Assembly (NCBI GenBank): GCA_947458305.1
Contig: CANGZO010000003.1
Location: forward strand, 1-30,549
Reading direction: 5' to 3'
From: Comamonadaceae bacterium
GTDB lineage: Bacteria > Pseudomonadota > Gammaproteobacteria > Burkholderiales > Burkholderiaceae_C
DNA: 30,549 bases
Shown here: positions 7,053-16,873 of the stretch, in pieces
How the letters are laid out: the number at the start of each line of letters is the position of its first letter
How positions within the stretch are numbered: the stretch's first letter is position 1
Position numbers and translations under genes: made by a program
The notes under the pieces: model-generated
Database searches by the model: none
What the model saw: the letters and a program-made list of their open reading frames with translations, nothing else
What the model was told of the DNA's origin: nothing

Positions 7053-9818
7053 TCAGAATTTGCCCACCAATGCCAGGCTGAGGCTTCGGCCCCACAAATG
7101 GTGCTCGCGCGTGTTGAAACCAAACACTTGCGGGGCTGTAGGGGTGAAGGCTTGCGGCGCTTGTGTATTCAGGACATTGCCGACGCTAAAGCGCAAGCTC
7201 AGGGCGGGGTGAAGCTGGGCTGTTGCATTCAAATCCAAGGTGGTGAAGGCTGGCACCCTGAAGCCCGACAGCAGGACTTTTGCACCCGTGACCTGATCCA
7301 CGCCGGTCTGGTCTTGGTCGGCATAGGCCGAGGTGTGGTTCACCACCGCATGCAGACTCCAGCCTGATGTGGTCAAGCCCGCCACCCAGCGCATGCGCAT
7401 GCGCGGGGTGATGCTGTCGGTCAAGCGGTTGTAACGGGCCAGATCGGACACAAAAGGCTGACTCGGATCGACCTGGTCTTCGGATTGGAGGTTATAGGTC
7501 GCCTGGGCAAACACGTTCCATTGACCGAAGTCAGAGGGTCTGCGCCAGCGCAGGTCAAAATCAATGCCGGTTTTGTGGCGTCGGCCCAGGTTGTAGTTCG
7601 GCAACTTCATGGCCAAGTCACCACTGCTTTCGCGGACCCAGTTGTCTGGGTACAGCAAGGGCTTGCCGTACACCAGCTTGTCCGATGTCAGCGATATCAC
7701 ATCTTTCATGTCGATGGACCACCAATCGGCTGTGAAAGAAAAGTTGCGGGAGGGGCGATACGCCACCCCCAAAGATTTTTGCGTTGACAACTCGGGCTTG
7801 AGCAGCGGGTTGCCGTTGGCATACAGGTTGATGGCTCTGTTGGGGGCACACCGGGTCAAATTGCGAGTGGACTGGGTCACGCGCTCAGCAGCGGCTCGCA
7901 TATCAGCGTTGCAATCATTGTTGTAAACGGTTGTGCCAATTCGGTAACTCTGCGGCAAATCTTGCATCTGCGCCAAGGACGGCGCTCTGAAGCCAGTGCC
8001 CCAAGCGCCTCGGGCCGACCAGCCGTTTTGAAAATCAAAGCGCGAGGACAACTTGCTGTTTTGAGTGCCACCAAAGTCACTGTAACGGTCGGTTCTGGTC
8101 GCAAGCGTCAGGTCCCATTGCGGTGTCAAAGGGGCCATCAACTCCACATGAACGGCCCGAATCTGGCGCTCGGCCTGAAAACTCGGCTGCTGCGTTGAAG
8201 GATTGATGTTTCTGTAGTCTGTGGCTTCACCCCGCCACTCGGCCCCCAGACCCAATAAGACATCTTGACCGTCTATTTCGAAAAGCGGTCGCGATGCCTG
8301 CAGTTGGGCTGCGGTGATTTGGGTTGTTCCAGCATCCAAATCGACCCAGTTGTTGCGCAAGCTGTTGATTTGGCCCGTCAGTGGGTTGTCTGCCGTCAAG
8401 GCTTTGAGCATATTGGGATCATTCAGCGTGCGACCATTCACCCAGCCAAGGCTGGCAAAACCGCTGGTCTCTGCCCTTCTTTGAACCAGGGCTTGGGCTT
8501 TGTACAGCGAGGCGTGGTAATCCCATGCATGCCAGGCCCCTTTCAGGCCTGTGGCCACCCGCCAGTTGTCTTGCTGGTGAGCCCGTCTCAAACCCTGAAC
8601 CCCACTGGGCGACCACCAATACTGGGTTTTGCGCGGGTCCAACCCGGCCGCGACCGCTTCTTGGACACCCACCGATGTGGGCGTGGTGCCCAATCTGGAG
8701 AAAAGCGTTGGCCACGAAATCCCGTAGAACTCGCTGTCCTTGAGCGAGGCGTACAAAATTTCGGCATAGCCTATCGCTCCCATCGCCAGCGATTTTTCGC
8801 CCGTCAAGAGTACCCTCTGGCTGTCTTGTTGCGGGTAAAGGGTGGCATTGGAATGGCCGTTGTACAGGCAGGCCGTTTGCCCGATCATGGGCAGATACAG
8901 GCTCGGGCATGCGCCCTTGTCATACAGTGAGCTGTACGCCTTTTCAATTTGCCCATTCGCATCGAGTTGCGCAAAAACCCCCGGCATGGTGTGCGCCGTC
9001 ACCCGTCTGCCATCCAGCACATAGGTTTGTCCTTGGCGCACCACGCTGTAACGGCCTTGCGCGTATTGCGGGCGGTCTTGCGCGTGCAAGGCATCGCGGT
9101 GCGCCAGCTCCAATGTCAAACGCAGGCTGTAACCTTCATTTTTCAGTTGGCCCAGACCCGCGTTCAAGCTCAATTGCTGACCCGATCCGCCGCCTTGTGT
9201 GGTGCCCCACTTCCCCACCTCGATCTCAACGCCTTTTTGAACGCTGCGGCTGATGATGTTGATGACCCCGGCAATGGCGTCGGTGCCATACAGAGAGGAA
9301 GCGCCATCCGACAAAACCTCGATCCTGTCCACCGAAGACAAAGGCAGGCTGTTGATGTCCACACTGGGTCGATCCGCTCCCGCGACACTTTGCCGACCAT
9401 AAGGGGCCAAGCGTTTGCCATTCAGCAGCAGCAAAGTGCCCGCCGGCAGGCCGCGCAACGAGGCCGTGGTGTAACCCCCGATGGTGGTGTTCATGGCGGC
9501 GCTGTTGACCACCATGGACATGATGGGCAGGTTTTGCAGCACATCGGCCATGTTGTTGGCACCTGAGCGGCGGATGTCATCGCGCGTGATCACCTGCACC
9601 GGCAAGGACTTGGTCTGCTCTTTGCGAATGATGGAAGACCCCGTGATCTCCACCTTGTCAAACTGCCGGAACGCCACGTCAGAATTCAAGGTGGGTGTCG
9701 CAACCGGCAGGACGATGCCGCGCTCATGGCCTTGGGCATGCGCAGCGCAAAACCCCAAGACCCCTACCAGCAATGCCAACCTGGGGAGCCAACGGCGAAT
9801 CAGCAAGCTTGTTTGCAT
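7053..9818 (-). CDS. TonB-dependent outer-membrane receptor
   Basis: This is a 921-residue receptor for energy-dependent uptake across the outer membrane. I chose the ATG at 9818 over an in-frame start 51 bp upstream. It has GAGGAA six bases ahead and begins directly with a signal peptide (charged RRWLPR, hydrophobic core, AAHAQ). A TonB-box-like stretch (DKVEITGSS) precedes the plug domain, which carries LPVQVITRDDI, SLRGLPAGTLLLLNGKRLA and VDRIEVLSDGASSLYGTDA. The rest is a 22-strand-type barrel ending in a terminal phenylalanine (LVGKF), the usual outer-membrane assembly signal. No siderophore, cobalamin or sugar genes adjoin it, so the ligand is unknown. It lies downstream of glnE on the same strand with 154 bp between, and probably has its own promoter. 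Confidence 0.93.
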   Translation of the reverse strand: MQTSLLIRRWLPRLALLVGVLGFCAAHAQGHERGIVLPVATPTLNSDVAFRQFDKVEITGSSIIRKEQTKSLPVQVITRDDIRRSGANNMADVLQNLPIMSMVVNSAAMNTTIGGYTTASLRGLPAGTLLLLNGKRLAPYGRQSVAGADRPSVDINSLPLSSVDRIEVLSDGASSLYGTDAIAGVINIISRSVQKGVEIEVGKWGTTQGGGSGQQLSLNAGLGQLKNEGYSLRLTLELAHRDALHAQDRPQYAQGRYSVVRQGQTYVLDGRRVTAHTMPGVFAQLDANGQIEKAYSSLYDKGACPSLYLPMIGQTACLYNGHSNATLYPQQDSQRVLLTGEKSLAMGAIGYAEILYASLKDSEFYGISWPTLFSRLGTTPTSVGVQEAVAAGLDPRKTQYWWSPSGVQGLRRAHQQDNWRVATGLKGAWHAWDYHASLYKAQALVQRRAETSGFASLGWVNGRTLNDPNMLKALTADNPLTGQINSLRNNWVDLDAGTTQITAAQLQASRPLFEIDGQDVLLGLGAEWRGEATDYRNINPSTQQPSFQAERQIRAVHVELMAPLTPQWDLTLATRTDRYSDFGGTQNSKLSSRFDFQNGWSARGAWGTGFRAPSLAQMQDLPQSYRIGTTVYNNDCNADMRAAAERVTQSTRNLTRCAPNRAINLYANGNPLLKPELSTQKSLGVAYRPSRNFSFTADWWSIDMKDVISLTSDKLVYGKPLLYPDNWVRESSGDLAMKLPNYNLGRRHKTGIDFDLRWRRPSDFGQWNVFAQATYNLQSEDQVDPSQPFVSDLARYNRLTDSITPRMRMRWVAGLTTSGWSLHAVVNHTSAYADQDQTGVDQVTGAKVLLSGFRVPAFTTLDLNATAQLHPALSLRFSVGNVLNTQAPQAFTPTAPQVFGFNTREHHLWGRSLSLALVGKF

Positions 9819-9880
9819 GACGGGTTCCTCGTGTGTGCCAGCTCGGCAACAAGAACCCGATTTTCGCATTGTTAAGGGCT

Positions 9881-9918
9881 GTTTTTTATGCCTTTATTTA
9901 TAAATTAGTACTCAATAT
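9881..9918 (-). promoter_or_regulatory. AT-rich presumptive promoter region of the TonB receptor gene
   Basis: This is a sharply AT-rich stretch in otherwise GC-rich DNA, 60-100 bp upstream of the receptor start. On the minus strand it contains TTGAGT (9915-9910) and TATAAA-like sequence, but no -35/-10 pair with ideal spacing. A Fur-type 19-bp palindrome was looked for and not seen. The call rests mainly on position and composition. Confidence 0.3.
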
Positions 9919-9972
9919 CATGCCCTCTCTGGCCCAGCCTCACAACCCATAAGGCCCGCATGCGCCCATCGC

Positions 9973-12747
9973 TCAAGCCATGACCCAGCGCCACAGTTCC
10001 AGCACCGCATGGCGTTCCTGGGCCAAATCCGACGCGGGCAAGTCGGTGGGCTCTTCGTTCAAACGGGCACGGTGCTGAACCCGGCGCATCTCGCGGTAAG
10101 CGTTGGCAGCCGCCTGGCCCATGCCTGAGGGCAACAAGCCGACCTTTTCCGCGCGTTGCAACAAGGCAATGTTGCCCACGTTGTCGACCAATTCAGGATG
10201 GTCTACGGTGTGCAGCAAAACCAGGTACTGCACCGCGAACTCGACGTCCACCATGGCGCCGGGGCTGTGTTTGACGTCAAAGCGCTCGGCTTTGACGGGG
10301 TGGCCTTGCCGCACACGCTCGCGCATGGCCACGATTTCGTCCTTCAGGCTAGGCCCATCTCTGGCCGCACCAATGACGGCATGGCGCACGGCATCAAAGC
10401 GCGCAGCCAAACTGGGCCAACCCATGACAAAGCGGGCGCGCGTCATGGCTTGGTGTTCCCAGGTCCAGGCGGTGTTGCTGCCGCGTTGTTGCTGGTAGTC
10501 GGCATAGGCCTCAAAACGGGTAACGAGCAGACCTGAGTTCCCGTTAGGGCGCAGCGCGGTGTCGATTTCGTACAAATCTCCATCGGCGGTCTTCACCGTC
10601 ATCCAGTTGATGATTTTGCGGACATAGGCGGCGTAAATTTCTTGGGCGCGTTCTTCCTCGTCGTCGTACACGAACACAATGTCCAAGTCGCTGCCATAGC
10701 CCAGTTCTTTACCGCCCAGCTTGCCGTAGCCAATGATGGCGATGGCCGGTTCTTCGCGGTGGCGGTTTTTCAGGCGGTCCCAGCACCAGCGGGACGTCAC
10801 GCGCAACACGGCGTCGGCCAGCGCGCTCAAGTCGTCGGCCACTTGCTCCACGGTGAGCACGCCCTCCACGTCACGTGCCAAGGTGCGGAACTGCTCAGCA
10901 TGGTGCGCACGGCGCAGCAAGTTCATCAAGCTTTCTTCGTCGTCTTCGCCCGTGCGCTGCAGGGCCACACGCCGGGCCTGCAGCTCAGCTTCAAACTCGA
11001 CCGCGTCAAAGCGGGTCTGGAACAAATTGCCCCCGGCCAACTCATCGATCACCCCCGGGTGTTGCAGCAAGTAGCGCGCAGGCCATCGGGCCGCGCCCAA
11101 CAGACGCAACAGGCGCTCGTAGACCGATGGTCGTTCCAGCATCAAGGCCAGATAACTTTCACGGCGCAGCAAAGGCTCGATCCAGTCGGCCATGCGCAGC
11201 ACCGCTATTTCAGTGATGCGGCCATCGGCCAACCACTGCGCGGTGCGCTGCAACAAACGCGTGAGGCGACCTCGTGCGTCTTCGCGCAAGGCCAGCACGC
11301 GGGGACTGTCCACCCACTGGGCCAGGCGTTCGCGCACCGGGCCCTTGAAATCACTCAGAACGGATTCAAGCTCAGCGTGTTCGCGGCCACTGCCATTCTT
11401 TCCATTTTTGCCGTTGCAGGTTTTGCAATCGCGGTCGCTGCCCAGCAAGGTGTCGAACTCTTGCGCCACCACTTCGCGGTGCGCATCCAATGCACTCAAA
11501 AAGTCACAGGTGCCCGCATAACCCAGCGTCTGAGCGATCCAGGCCAAGTCATCGTCGCGGGTGGGCAGCACATGGGTTTGCTGGTCGTCCAGGTACTGGA
11601 TGCGGTGCTCCACTTGGCGCAAGAACACATACGCCGCACCCAAGGCATCGGCCGTGGCTTGGGGCATGAGCCCAGCCTTGGCCACCCGCTGCAGCGCGTC
11701 CAAGGTGGGGCGGGTGCGCAATTCCGGAAACTGGCCGCCGCGCACCACCTGCAAAAGCTGCACGGTGAACTCGATCTCGCGGATGCCGCCGCGCGACAAC
11801 TTGACGTCGTTGGCCCGCTCAGGGTGGCCCGCGCTGCGCTTGGCCGCGTGGTCGCGGATTTGCTGGTGCAAAGTGCGCAGCGACTCGAACACGTTGTAGT
11901 CAAGGTACCGACGAAACACAAAGGGCAACACCACGCCGCGCAGGGCCTGGGCCGAGCCGCTGACCACCGCGCTGCGGGGGGCCACCACGCGGCTTTTCAT
12001 CCAGGCAAAGCGCTCCCACTCGCGGCCTTGCACCAGCAAATACTCTTCCAGGGCGTCCAGCGAGACCACGCTGGGCCCAGAGTTGCCGTTGGGACGCAGC
12101 GCCAAATCAACCCGGAATACAAAGCCGTGCTCGGTGGTGTCGCCAATCAGGGCATACATGCGCTTGACGGCGCGGGTGAAGTATTCCTGGCACGACACCT
12201 TGTTGCGGCCCTCGCTGTTGCCCAGCGTCTCACCGTCTTCGTCGTACACATAAATCAGGTCGATGTCGCTCGACACGTTCAGCTCGCGCGCGCCCAGCTT
12301 GCCCATGCCCACGATCCACATTTCGGCACGCTCGCCGTTGGCCTTGGTGGGCGCGCCGTGCAGGGCATCCAAATCGGCCATGACCTGTTGCCAAGCGATG
12401 TCAAGGGTGACTTCGGCCAGCCATGTCATGCTTCGGGTCACGCTGCCCAACGGCGCCTGCTGGGCGCAATCGAGCTGCGCCAAGCGCTCGAGGGTGAGTT
12501 GGCGCAAAACCCGAAGCGCCGCAGGGGTGTCAAGGCCCGTGAGCAAGAGAGCCGAAAACCCTGCCGTCAGCGTTTCACGGGTCGGGGCACCCGGCGCGAG
12601 CAACGGCAATACATCGGCATAACGGCGGTGCAAACGCTGAACAAACCGCGAATACTGGTGCGCCTCGGCCATGGCCAGCGGGGGGACACCATGACCCAGT
12701 GGGGCCACAGCGGGGTCACTGTCATCCATCGGTTGGCTGCGGGTCAT
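9973..12747 (-). CDS. glnE: Bifunctional glutamine synthetase adenylyltransferase / adenylyl-removing enzyme
   Basis: This 924-residue cytoplasmic enzyme attaches AMP to, and removes it from, glutamine synthetase in response to PII and glutamine, shutting the synthetase down when nitrogen is plentiful. Length matches the ~945-residue E. coli protein. Two nucleotidyltransferase domains are visible. The N-terminal (adenylyl-removing) one has GMGKLGARELNVSSDIDLIY (147-166). The C-terminal (adenylylating) one has GYGKLGGKELGYGSDLDIVF near 672-691. Both are followed by helical PII-sensing regions. A linker near residues 430-450 carries a CxTC and an Asn-Gly-Lys repeat not typical of the family. 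I chose ATG 12747 (AGGA upstream) over an in-frame start 60 bp earlier, which would overlap yhdP. The starts of glnE and yhdP are 25 bp apart, so each promoter must invade the other gene. Confidence 0.97.
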   Translation of the reverse strand: MTRSQPMDDSDPAVAPLGHGVPPLAMAEAHQYSRFVQRLHRRYADVLPLLAPGAPTRETLTAGFSALLLTGLDTPAALRVLRQLTLERLAQLDCAQQAPLGSVTRSMTWLAEVTLDIAWQQVMADLDALHGAPTKANGERAEMWIVGMGKLGARELNVSSDIDLIYVYDEDGETLGNSEGRNKVSCQEYFTRAVKRMYALIGDTTEHGFVFRVDLALRPNGNSGPSVVSLDALEEYLLVQGREWERFAWMKSRVVAPRSAVVSGSAQALRGVVLPFVFRRYLDYNVFESLRTLHQQIRDHAAKRSAGHPERANDVKLSRGGIREIEFTVQLLQVVRGGQFPELRTRPTLDALQRVAKAGLMPQATADALGAAYVFLRQVEHRIQYLDDQQTHVLPTRDDDLAWIAQTLGYAGTCDFLSALDAHREVVAQEFDTLLGSDRDCKTCNGKNGKNGSGREHAELESVLSDFKGPVRERLAQWVDSPRVLALREDARGRLTRLLQRTAQWLADGRITEIAVLRMADWIEPLLRRESYLALMLERPSVYERLLRLLGAARWPARYLLQHPGVIDELAGGNLFQTRFDAVEFEAELQARRVALQRTGEDDEESLMNLLRRAHHAEQFRTLARDVEGVLTVEQVADDLSALADAVLRVTSRWCWDRLKNRHREEPAIAIIGYGKLGGKELGYGSDLDIVFVYDDEEERAQEIYAAYVRKIINWMTVKTADGDLYEIDTALRPNGNSGLLVTRFEAYADYQQQRGSNTAWTWEHQAMTRARFVMGWPSLAARFDAVRHAVIGAARDGPSLKDEIVAMRERVRQGHPVKAERFDVKHSPGAMVDVEFAVQYLVLLHTVDHPELVDNVGNIALLQRAEKVGLLPSGMGQAAANAYREMRRVQHRARLNEEPTDLPASDLAQERHAVLELWRWVMA

Positions 12748-12772
12748 AATTCCTGCTGACTTTCTAATTCGT

Positions 12773-15700
12773 ATGTTTGTGCCGCACCCACCCGCCTTGT
12801 CCCCCAATGAACCCCGTCTGCAGCGCTGGCTGAGCCGAGGGGTTCAGCTGTCCTTGTGGGGTTTGCTGGTGACAGGCTTGTTGCTGGGCATGACCTGGGC
12901 GGGCTTGCATTTTTGGATTGTGCCGCGAATCGACGAATACCGTCCCGCCATGGAACGCCTTGCCCGTCAATCACTGGGTATACCGGTTCGGATTGGCGCA
13001 GTGACCGCGCAAAGCACGGGCTGGGTGCCCTCTTTTGAGCTGCGCGACATCGAATTGCTTGACCCAGAAAACCGTCCCGCACTGCTTTTGCCCAAGGTGA
13101 CCGTGGCCCTGAGCTTGCGCTCGGCCCTGCTTTTGCAACTGGACCAACTGGTCTTGGATGCCCCCGAATTGGACATTCGGCGAACGCCCGATGGGCTTTG
13201 GCAAGTGGGCGGCATGGCTTGGGGGCCGACCGTGCCGGCCGATTCGGCCGCCGCTGACTGGCTTTTTTCTCAACGCGAGGTCGTTGTTCGGGCGGGTGTG
13301 TTGCGCTGGCATGTGGCCGATGTCGCCGACGCCGACGCCCTGGCCACATCCAGCCCCCCTGTCGTTTTGAAAGAGATGGATCTGGTCATCCGCAACTCGA
13401 CTCGGGCGCACAGCCTGCGTGTCGATGCGACACCGCCGACCGCATGGGGTGAACGCTTTGTTCTGATGGGGCAATTCAAGCGCAAAGTTTTATCGACACG
13501 TGCTGGCCGCTTCGCCGATTGGTCTGGGCAAACCTATGCCTTTTTTCCACAACTGGATCTGGCGCCCATGCGCTCGGCGGTCCCGGCTGAGTGGACCAAT
13601 GACTGGGGCCAATTACAGGGTAAGGGCACCTTGCGCCTTTGGGCTGATGTGGACAAAGGACGGTGGCAAGGGGCCACGGCAGACGTGAGCTTGGTGGGGC
13701 TGCAAGCTCGCTTGAGTGCGCAGGGTTTGCCATTGGCTTTTGAGCGCTTGTCTGGGCGCTTTGGCGTTCAGGTGCACAAAGAAGGGTTTGTGGCCAATAC
13801 ACAAGGCCTGTCTTTCGTCAACGACGAAGGCTTGCTCTGGCCCGGTGGCAACGTCTCGCTGGACTACACCCACGCCCAAGGAACACGTCCCGCGCGCGGC
13901 GTTTTACAGGCCGATCAACTGGACTTGCACGCACTGCGTGAAATGGCCCTGCGCTTGCCACAGGCCTCTGTCATCCACCCGGCTTTCCAAGCGCGCGATT
14001 TGTCGGGCTTGGTCTCTAGCCTGCACTTGCGCTGGCAGGGCCAATGGCCCCTGCCTGAAACCTACGAAGCCAAAGCCAGCATCCAAGGGCTGCGCTGGCA
14101 GCCCGATGCACAAGGCTTGGCCACCACGCCCAACACCGTGTGGGCCCAACTGCCCGGGGTGCGCGGGGCCGATGTGAACCTGGACATGCGCCACGATGGT
14201 GGGCAAATGGATGTGCGCATGGGCCACAGCAGCGCCGTGTGGTTGCCAGGCGTGTTGTCGCCCGCTGAGGTTCCCCTGCACAACCTGCAGGCCAGTGCCC
14301 GCTGGTCACGCCTGTCGCGATCAGGCGGAGACACTTGGCAAGTGCCCGCCTGGACCCTGAAAATGGCCAATGCCGACCTCCAAGGTGAATGGCGCGGCCA
14401 ATGGCAAAGCACGCCCCATGGGCCGGGCGCGTTGACACTGGACGGCAAAATTGACAAGCTCAATGCCGCAACCGTTCACCGCTATTTGCCGGTCGGTCTG
14501 CCTGCATCGGTTAGGGATTACCTGCGCGACGCCTTGGTCAAGGGCACCTATTCCGACGTCAACGTCAAAATCAAAGGTGACTTGGCCAAGCTCCCGTTCA
14601 AAGACCCCAAAGACGGTGAGTTCCGTTTTTCGGGGCGCATCAAAGACGTGTTGTTGGACATGGTGCCCCCCGCCTTGCTGCCCCCTGGCGGCTCACCGTG
14701 GCCGCGCCTCGGCGGCTTGCAAGGCCGACTTCAGTTTGACCGTGCGGGCATGCGTTTGAGCGAAGCCAGCGCCCAAGCTGGCGAGGGGGGTCAGGCCGTC
14801 ATGCTGACCGCGCCGCTGGTTGAAATCGCCGATATGACCCAGCAAGCTCTGCTGCAGGTTCGGGCCGAAACCTCCAGCAGTGCCCCCCAAGTCTTGAAAC
14901 TGATTCAACAATCAGCACTCAACGCCTTGCTGTCTGACGCGCTGGCCGAAGCCCAGGTGCGTGGGAACTTGCAAACCCGGTTTGAGCTGCGTTTGCCTTT
15001 GCTGAACCTGAAAGAAAGCCAGGTCAAAGGCAACGTGATGTTCAAGGGCGTTGATTTGCGCATGCAACCCGAAACGCCTTGGCTGGAAAACATGCAAGGT
15101 CAATTGCAGTTTCAAGAAACAGGCTTTGATCTGCGCCCATTGCAGGCCCAGCTTTGGGGAGGGCCTGTGTCCCTAGAAGGTGGCATGCGCCCGTCCAGCA
15201 GCAACCCCACCTCGCCGGCACGCATCGAGTTTCAGGCCCGTGGCCGAGTGAGTGCAGAGGGCTTGAGAACAGCCAAAGAGTTCTACCCACTGGACTGGCT
15301 GGCTCAGCATGCGCAAGGCAGCGCCAACTACACCGCGCAATTGGCTTGGCGCGACGGAAAACCTGATTTGTCCGTCAACAGCAACTTGGAGGGCATGGCT
15401 GTTCAATTGCCTGCTCCACTGGGCAAATCCGCGGCCAGCACCCGACCCCTGAGCATTGTCTTGCGTTCACAACAAGAAAAGTCCGGGCCGCATGACCACA
15501 TCCAGGTGACTTTGGCCGACACGGTGCGAGTGGCCTACCTGCGCAACTTATCCGGCAAAGTGCCTCAGGTGGTGCGCGGTGTTTGGGGCGTTGGCATCCC
15601 TGCCCAGCAAATGCCGGCATGGCCTGAAAGGGGTGTGACAGCCCAAGTGGTGGTTGACCAACTGGACGTGGACGAATGGCTGGCCCTGATGCCGACCACA

Positions 15701-16873
15701 CCCACTCCAGCAGCCAATAACGCCCCCTCCAGCGCCCAAAGTATCACGCCACCCGCCTGGCAAAGCTACCTGCCCAACCGCATGGGCCTCAAGGCCAACA
15801 CGCTGACGGTGAACGACCGCAGCTTGCACAAGGTGACCATGGGCGGCACCCGCGATGGCGCCCAATGGCGGGCCAACATCGAGGCCCAAGAGATGTCAGG
15901 CCACATCGGTTTCCTGCAGTCTTACAGCGGCCAAGCGGGCCAGCTCTTTGCCCGCTTGAGTCGCTTGAACCTGCCACCTGCAGAGGTCGCCGAAGTCGAA
16001 GCTTTGCTGGAAGCACCGCCCACCAAGCTGCCCGCTCTTGACATCGTGATTGACGCGCTGGAGTTGCGGGGCATTCCACTCGGCCGCGTGGAAATCGAAG
16101 CGGTCAACCAAGAGTCCAGCGCCAGCCGTCAGCTGGCCGGGCCTGAATGGCAGCTGAAAAAGTTCAACGTGCTGTTGCCTGAAGCGCAGCTGAAAAGCAC
16201 CGGTCGCTGGCTGGCCACCAAAGACGCCAATGCCCGGCGCAAAACCGAGATGAACTTTGTATTGGAGACTCAAGATGCTGGCGCCCTGCTCGGCCGCTTG
16301 GGCACACCCAATGCCTTGCGAGGTGGTGTTGGACAACTGGCGGGCACAGTCAATTGGCAAGGCTCGCCCTTGGCGCTGGATTACCCCAGCATGAACGGTC
16401 AATTCGAAGTCCGCATGGGCAGGGGTCAGTTCCTGAAGGCCGATGCCGGCGCCGCCAAATTGCTGGGCGTTTTGAGCCTGCAGGCCTTGCCCAGACGGCT
16501 GTTGCTGGATTTCAGGGATGTGTTTGCCGAGGGGTTTGCCTTTGACTCTGTGCGTGGGGATGTGGGTATCACCCAAGGCACAGCACACACCAGCAACTTG
16601 CAAATCAAAGGCGTCAATGCCCTCGTCTTGCTGGACGGCCAGGCCAACATCGCGCAAGAGACTCAAAAACTCCGCGCCCAAATCTTGCCTATCGTTGACA
16701 CCGGCACGACCTCTTTGCTGGCGGGGCTGGCCCTGAACCCTGCTGTGGGGTTGACCGCCTTTGTCGCCCAATGGCTTTTGAAGAACCCCTTGTCGCGGGC
16801 CTCAAGCCAAGAATTCATCATTGACGGCAGTTGGGACAATCCCCGCGTCACCCGAATAGACAACCGTCCATGA
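12773..16873 (+). CDS. yhdP: YhdP/AsmA-like inner-membrane anchored envelope protein (TIGR02099)
   Basis: This 1366-residue protein has one N-terminal membrane anchor (about residues 24-47: LSLWGLLVTGLLLGMTWAGL) and a very long periplasmic part rich in beta strands. The family includes E. coli YhdP (~1266 residues). AsmA-like YhdP, TamB and YdbH are implicated in moving phospholipid between inner and outer membranes. The N-terminal LARQSLGIPVRIGAV, the middle GTYSDVNVKIKGDL and the C-terminal GFAFDSVRGDVGI and FIIDGSWDNP regions fit the DUF3971/AsmA_2 layout. No clear Shine-Dalgarno precedes ATG 12773; a GTG six bases later is possible. A gene next to glnE in this position is common in Burkholderiales. 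The stop overlaps the start of the histidine kinase gene, tying it to a signalling operon. Confidence 0.92.
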   Translation: MFVPHPPALSPNEPRLQRWLSRGVQLSLWGLLVTGLLLGMTWAGLHFWIVPRIDEYRPAMERLARQSLGIPVRIGAVTAQSTGWVPSFELRDIELLDPENRPALLLPKVTVALSLRSALLLQLDQLVLDAPELDIRRTPDGLWQVGGMAWGPTVPADSAAADWLFSQREVVVRAGVLRWHVADVADADALATSSPPVVLKEMDLVIRNSTRAHSLRVDATPPTAWGERFVLMGQFKRKVLSTRAGRFADWSGQTYAFFPQLDLAPMRSAVPAEWTNDWGQLQGKGTLRLWADVDKGRWQGATADVSLVGLQARLSAQGLPLAFERLSGRFGVQVHKEGFVANTQGLSFVNDEGLLWPGGNVSLDYTHAQGTRPARGVLQADQLDLHALREMALRLPQASVIHPAFQARDLSGLVSSLHLRWQGQWPLPETYEAKASIQGLRWQPDAQGLATTPNTVWAQLPGVRGADVNLDMRHDGGQMDVRMGHSSAVWLPGVLSPAEVPLHNLQASARWSRLSRSGGDTWQVPAWTLKMANADLQGEWRGQWQSTPHGPGALTLDGKIDKLNAATVHRYLPVGLPASVRDYLRDALVKGTYSDVNVKIKGDLAKLPFKDPKDGEFRFSGRIKDVLLDMVPPALLPPGGSPWPRLGGLQGRLQFDRAGMRLSEASAQAGEGGQAVMLTAPLVEIADMTQQALLQVRAETSSSAPQVLKLIQQSALNALLSDALAEAQVRGNLQTRFELRLPLLNLKESQVKGNVMFKGVDLRMQPETPWLENMQGQLQFQETGFDLRPLQAQLWGGPVSLEGGMRPSSSNPTSPARIEFQARGRVSAEGLRTAKEFYPLDWLAQHAQGSANYTAQLAWRDGKPDLSVNSNLEGMAVQLPAPLGKSAASTRPLSIVLRSQQEKSGPHDHIQVTLADTVRVAYLRNLSGKVPQVVRGVWGVGIPAQQMPAWPERGVTAQVVVDQLDVDEWLALMPTTPTPAANNAPSSAQSITPPAWQSYLPNRMGLKANTLTVNDRSLHKVTMGGTRDGAQWRANIEAQEMSGHIGFLQSYSGQAGQLFARLSRLNLPPAEVAEVEALLEAPPTKLPALDIVIDALELRGIPLGRVEIEAVNQESSASRQLAGPEWQLKKFNVLLPEAQLKSTGRWLATKDANARRKTEMNFVLETQDAGALLGRLGTPNALRGGVGQLAGTVNWQGSPLALDYPSMNGQFEVRMGRGQFLKADAGAAKLLGVLSLQALPRRLLLDFRDVFAEGFAFDSVRGDVGITQGTAHTSNLQIKGVNALVLLDGQANIAQETQKLRAQILPIVDTGTTSLLAGLALNPAVGLTAFVAQWLLKNPLSRASSQEFIIDGSWDNPRVTRIDNRP

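Noticed and set aside
9819..9972. Fur box upstream of the TonB receptor
   Set aside because: No GATAATGATAATCATTATC-like palindrome is visible in the AT-rich region, so iron control is not claimed.
10642..12759. A 705-codon open frame on the plus strand opposite glnE
   Set aside because: It is antisense to an unmistakable glnE, is rich in His, Gln and Ala with no domain, and reflects GC-rich codon bias creating stop-free shadow frames.
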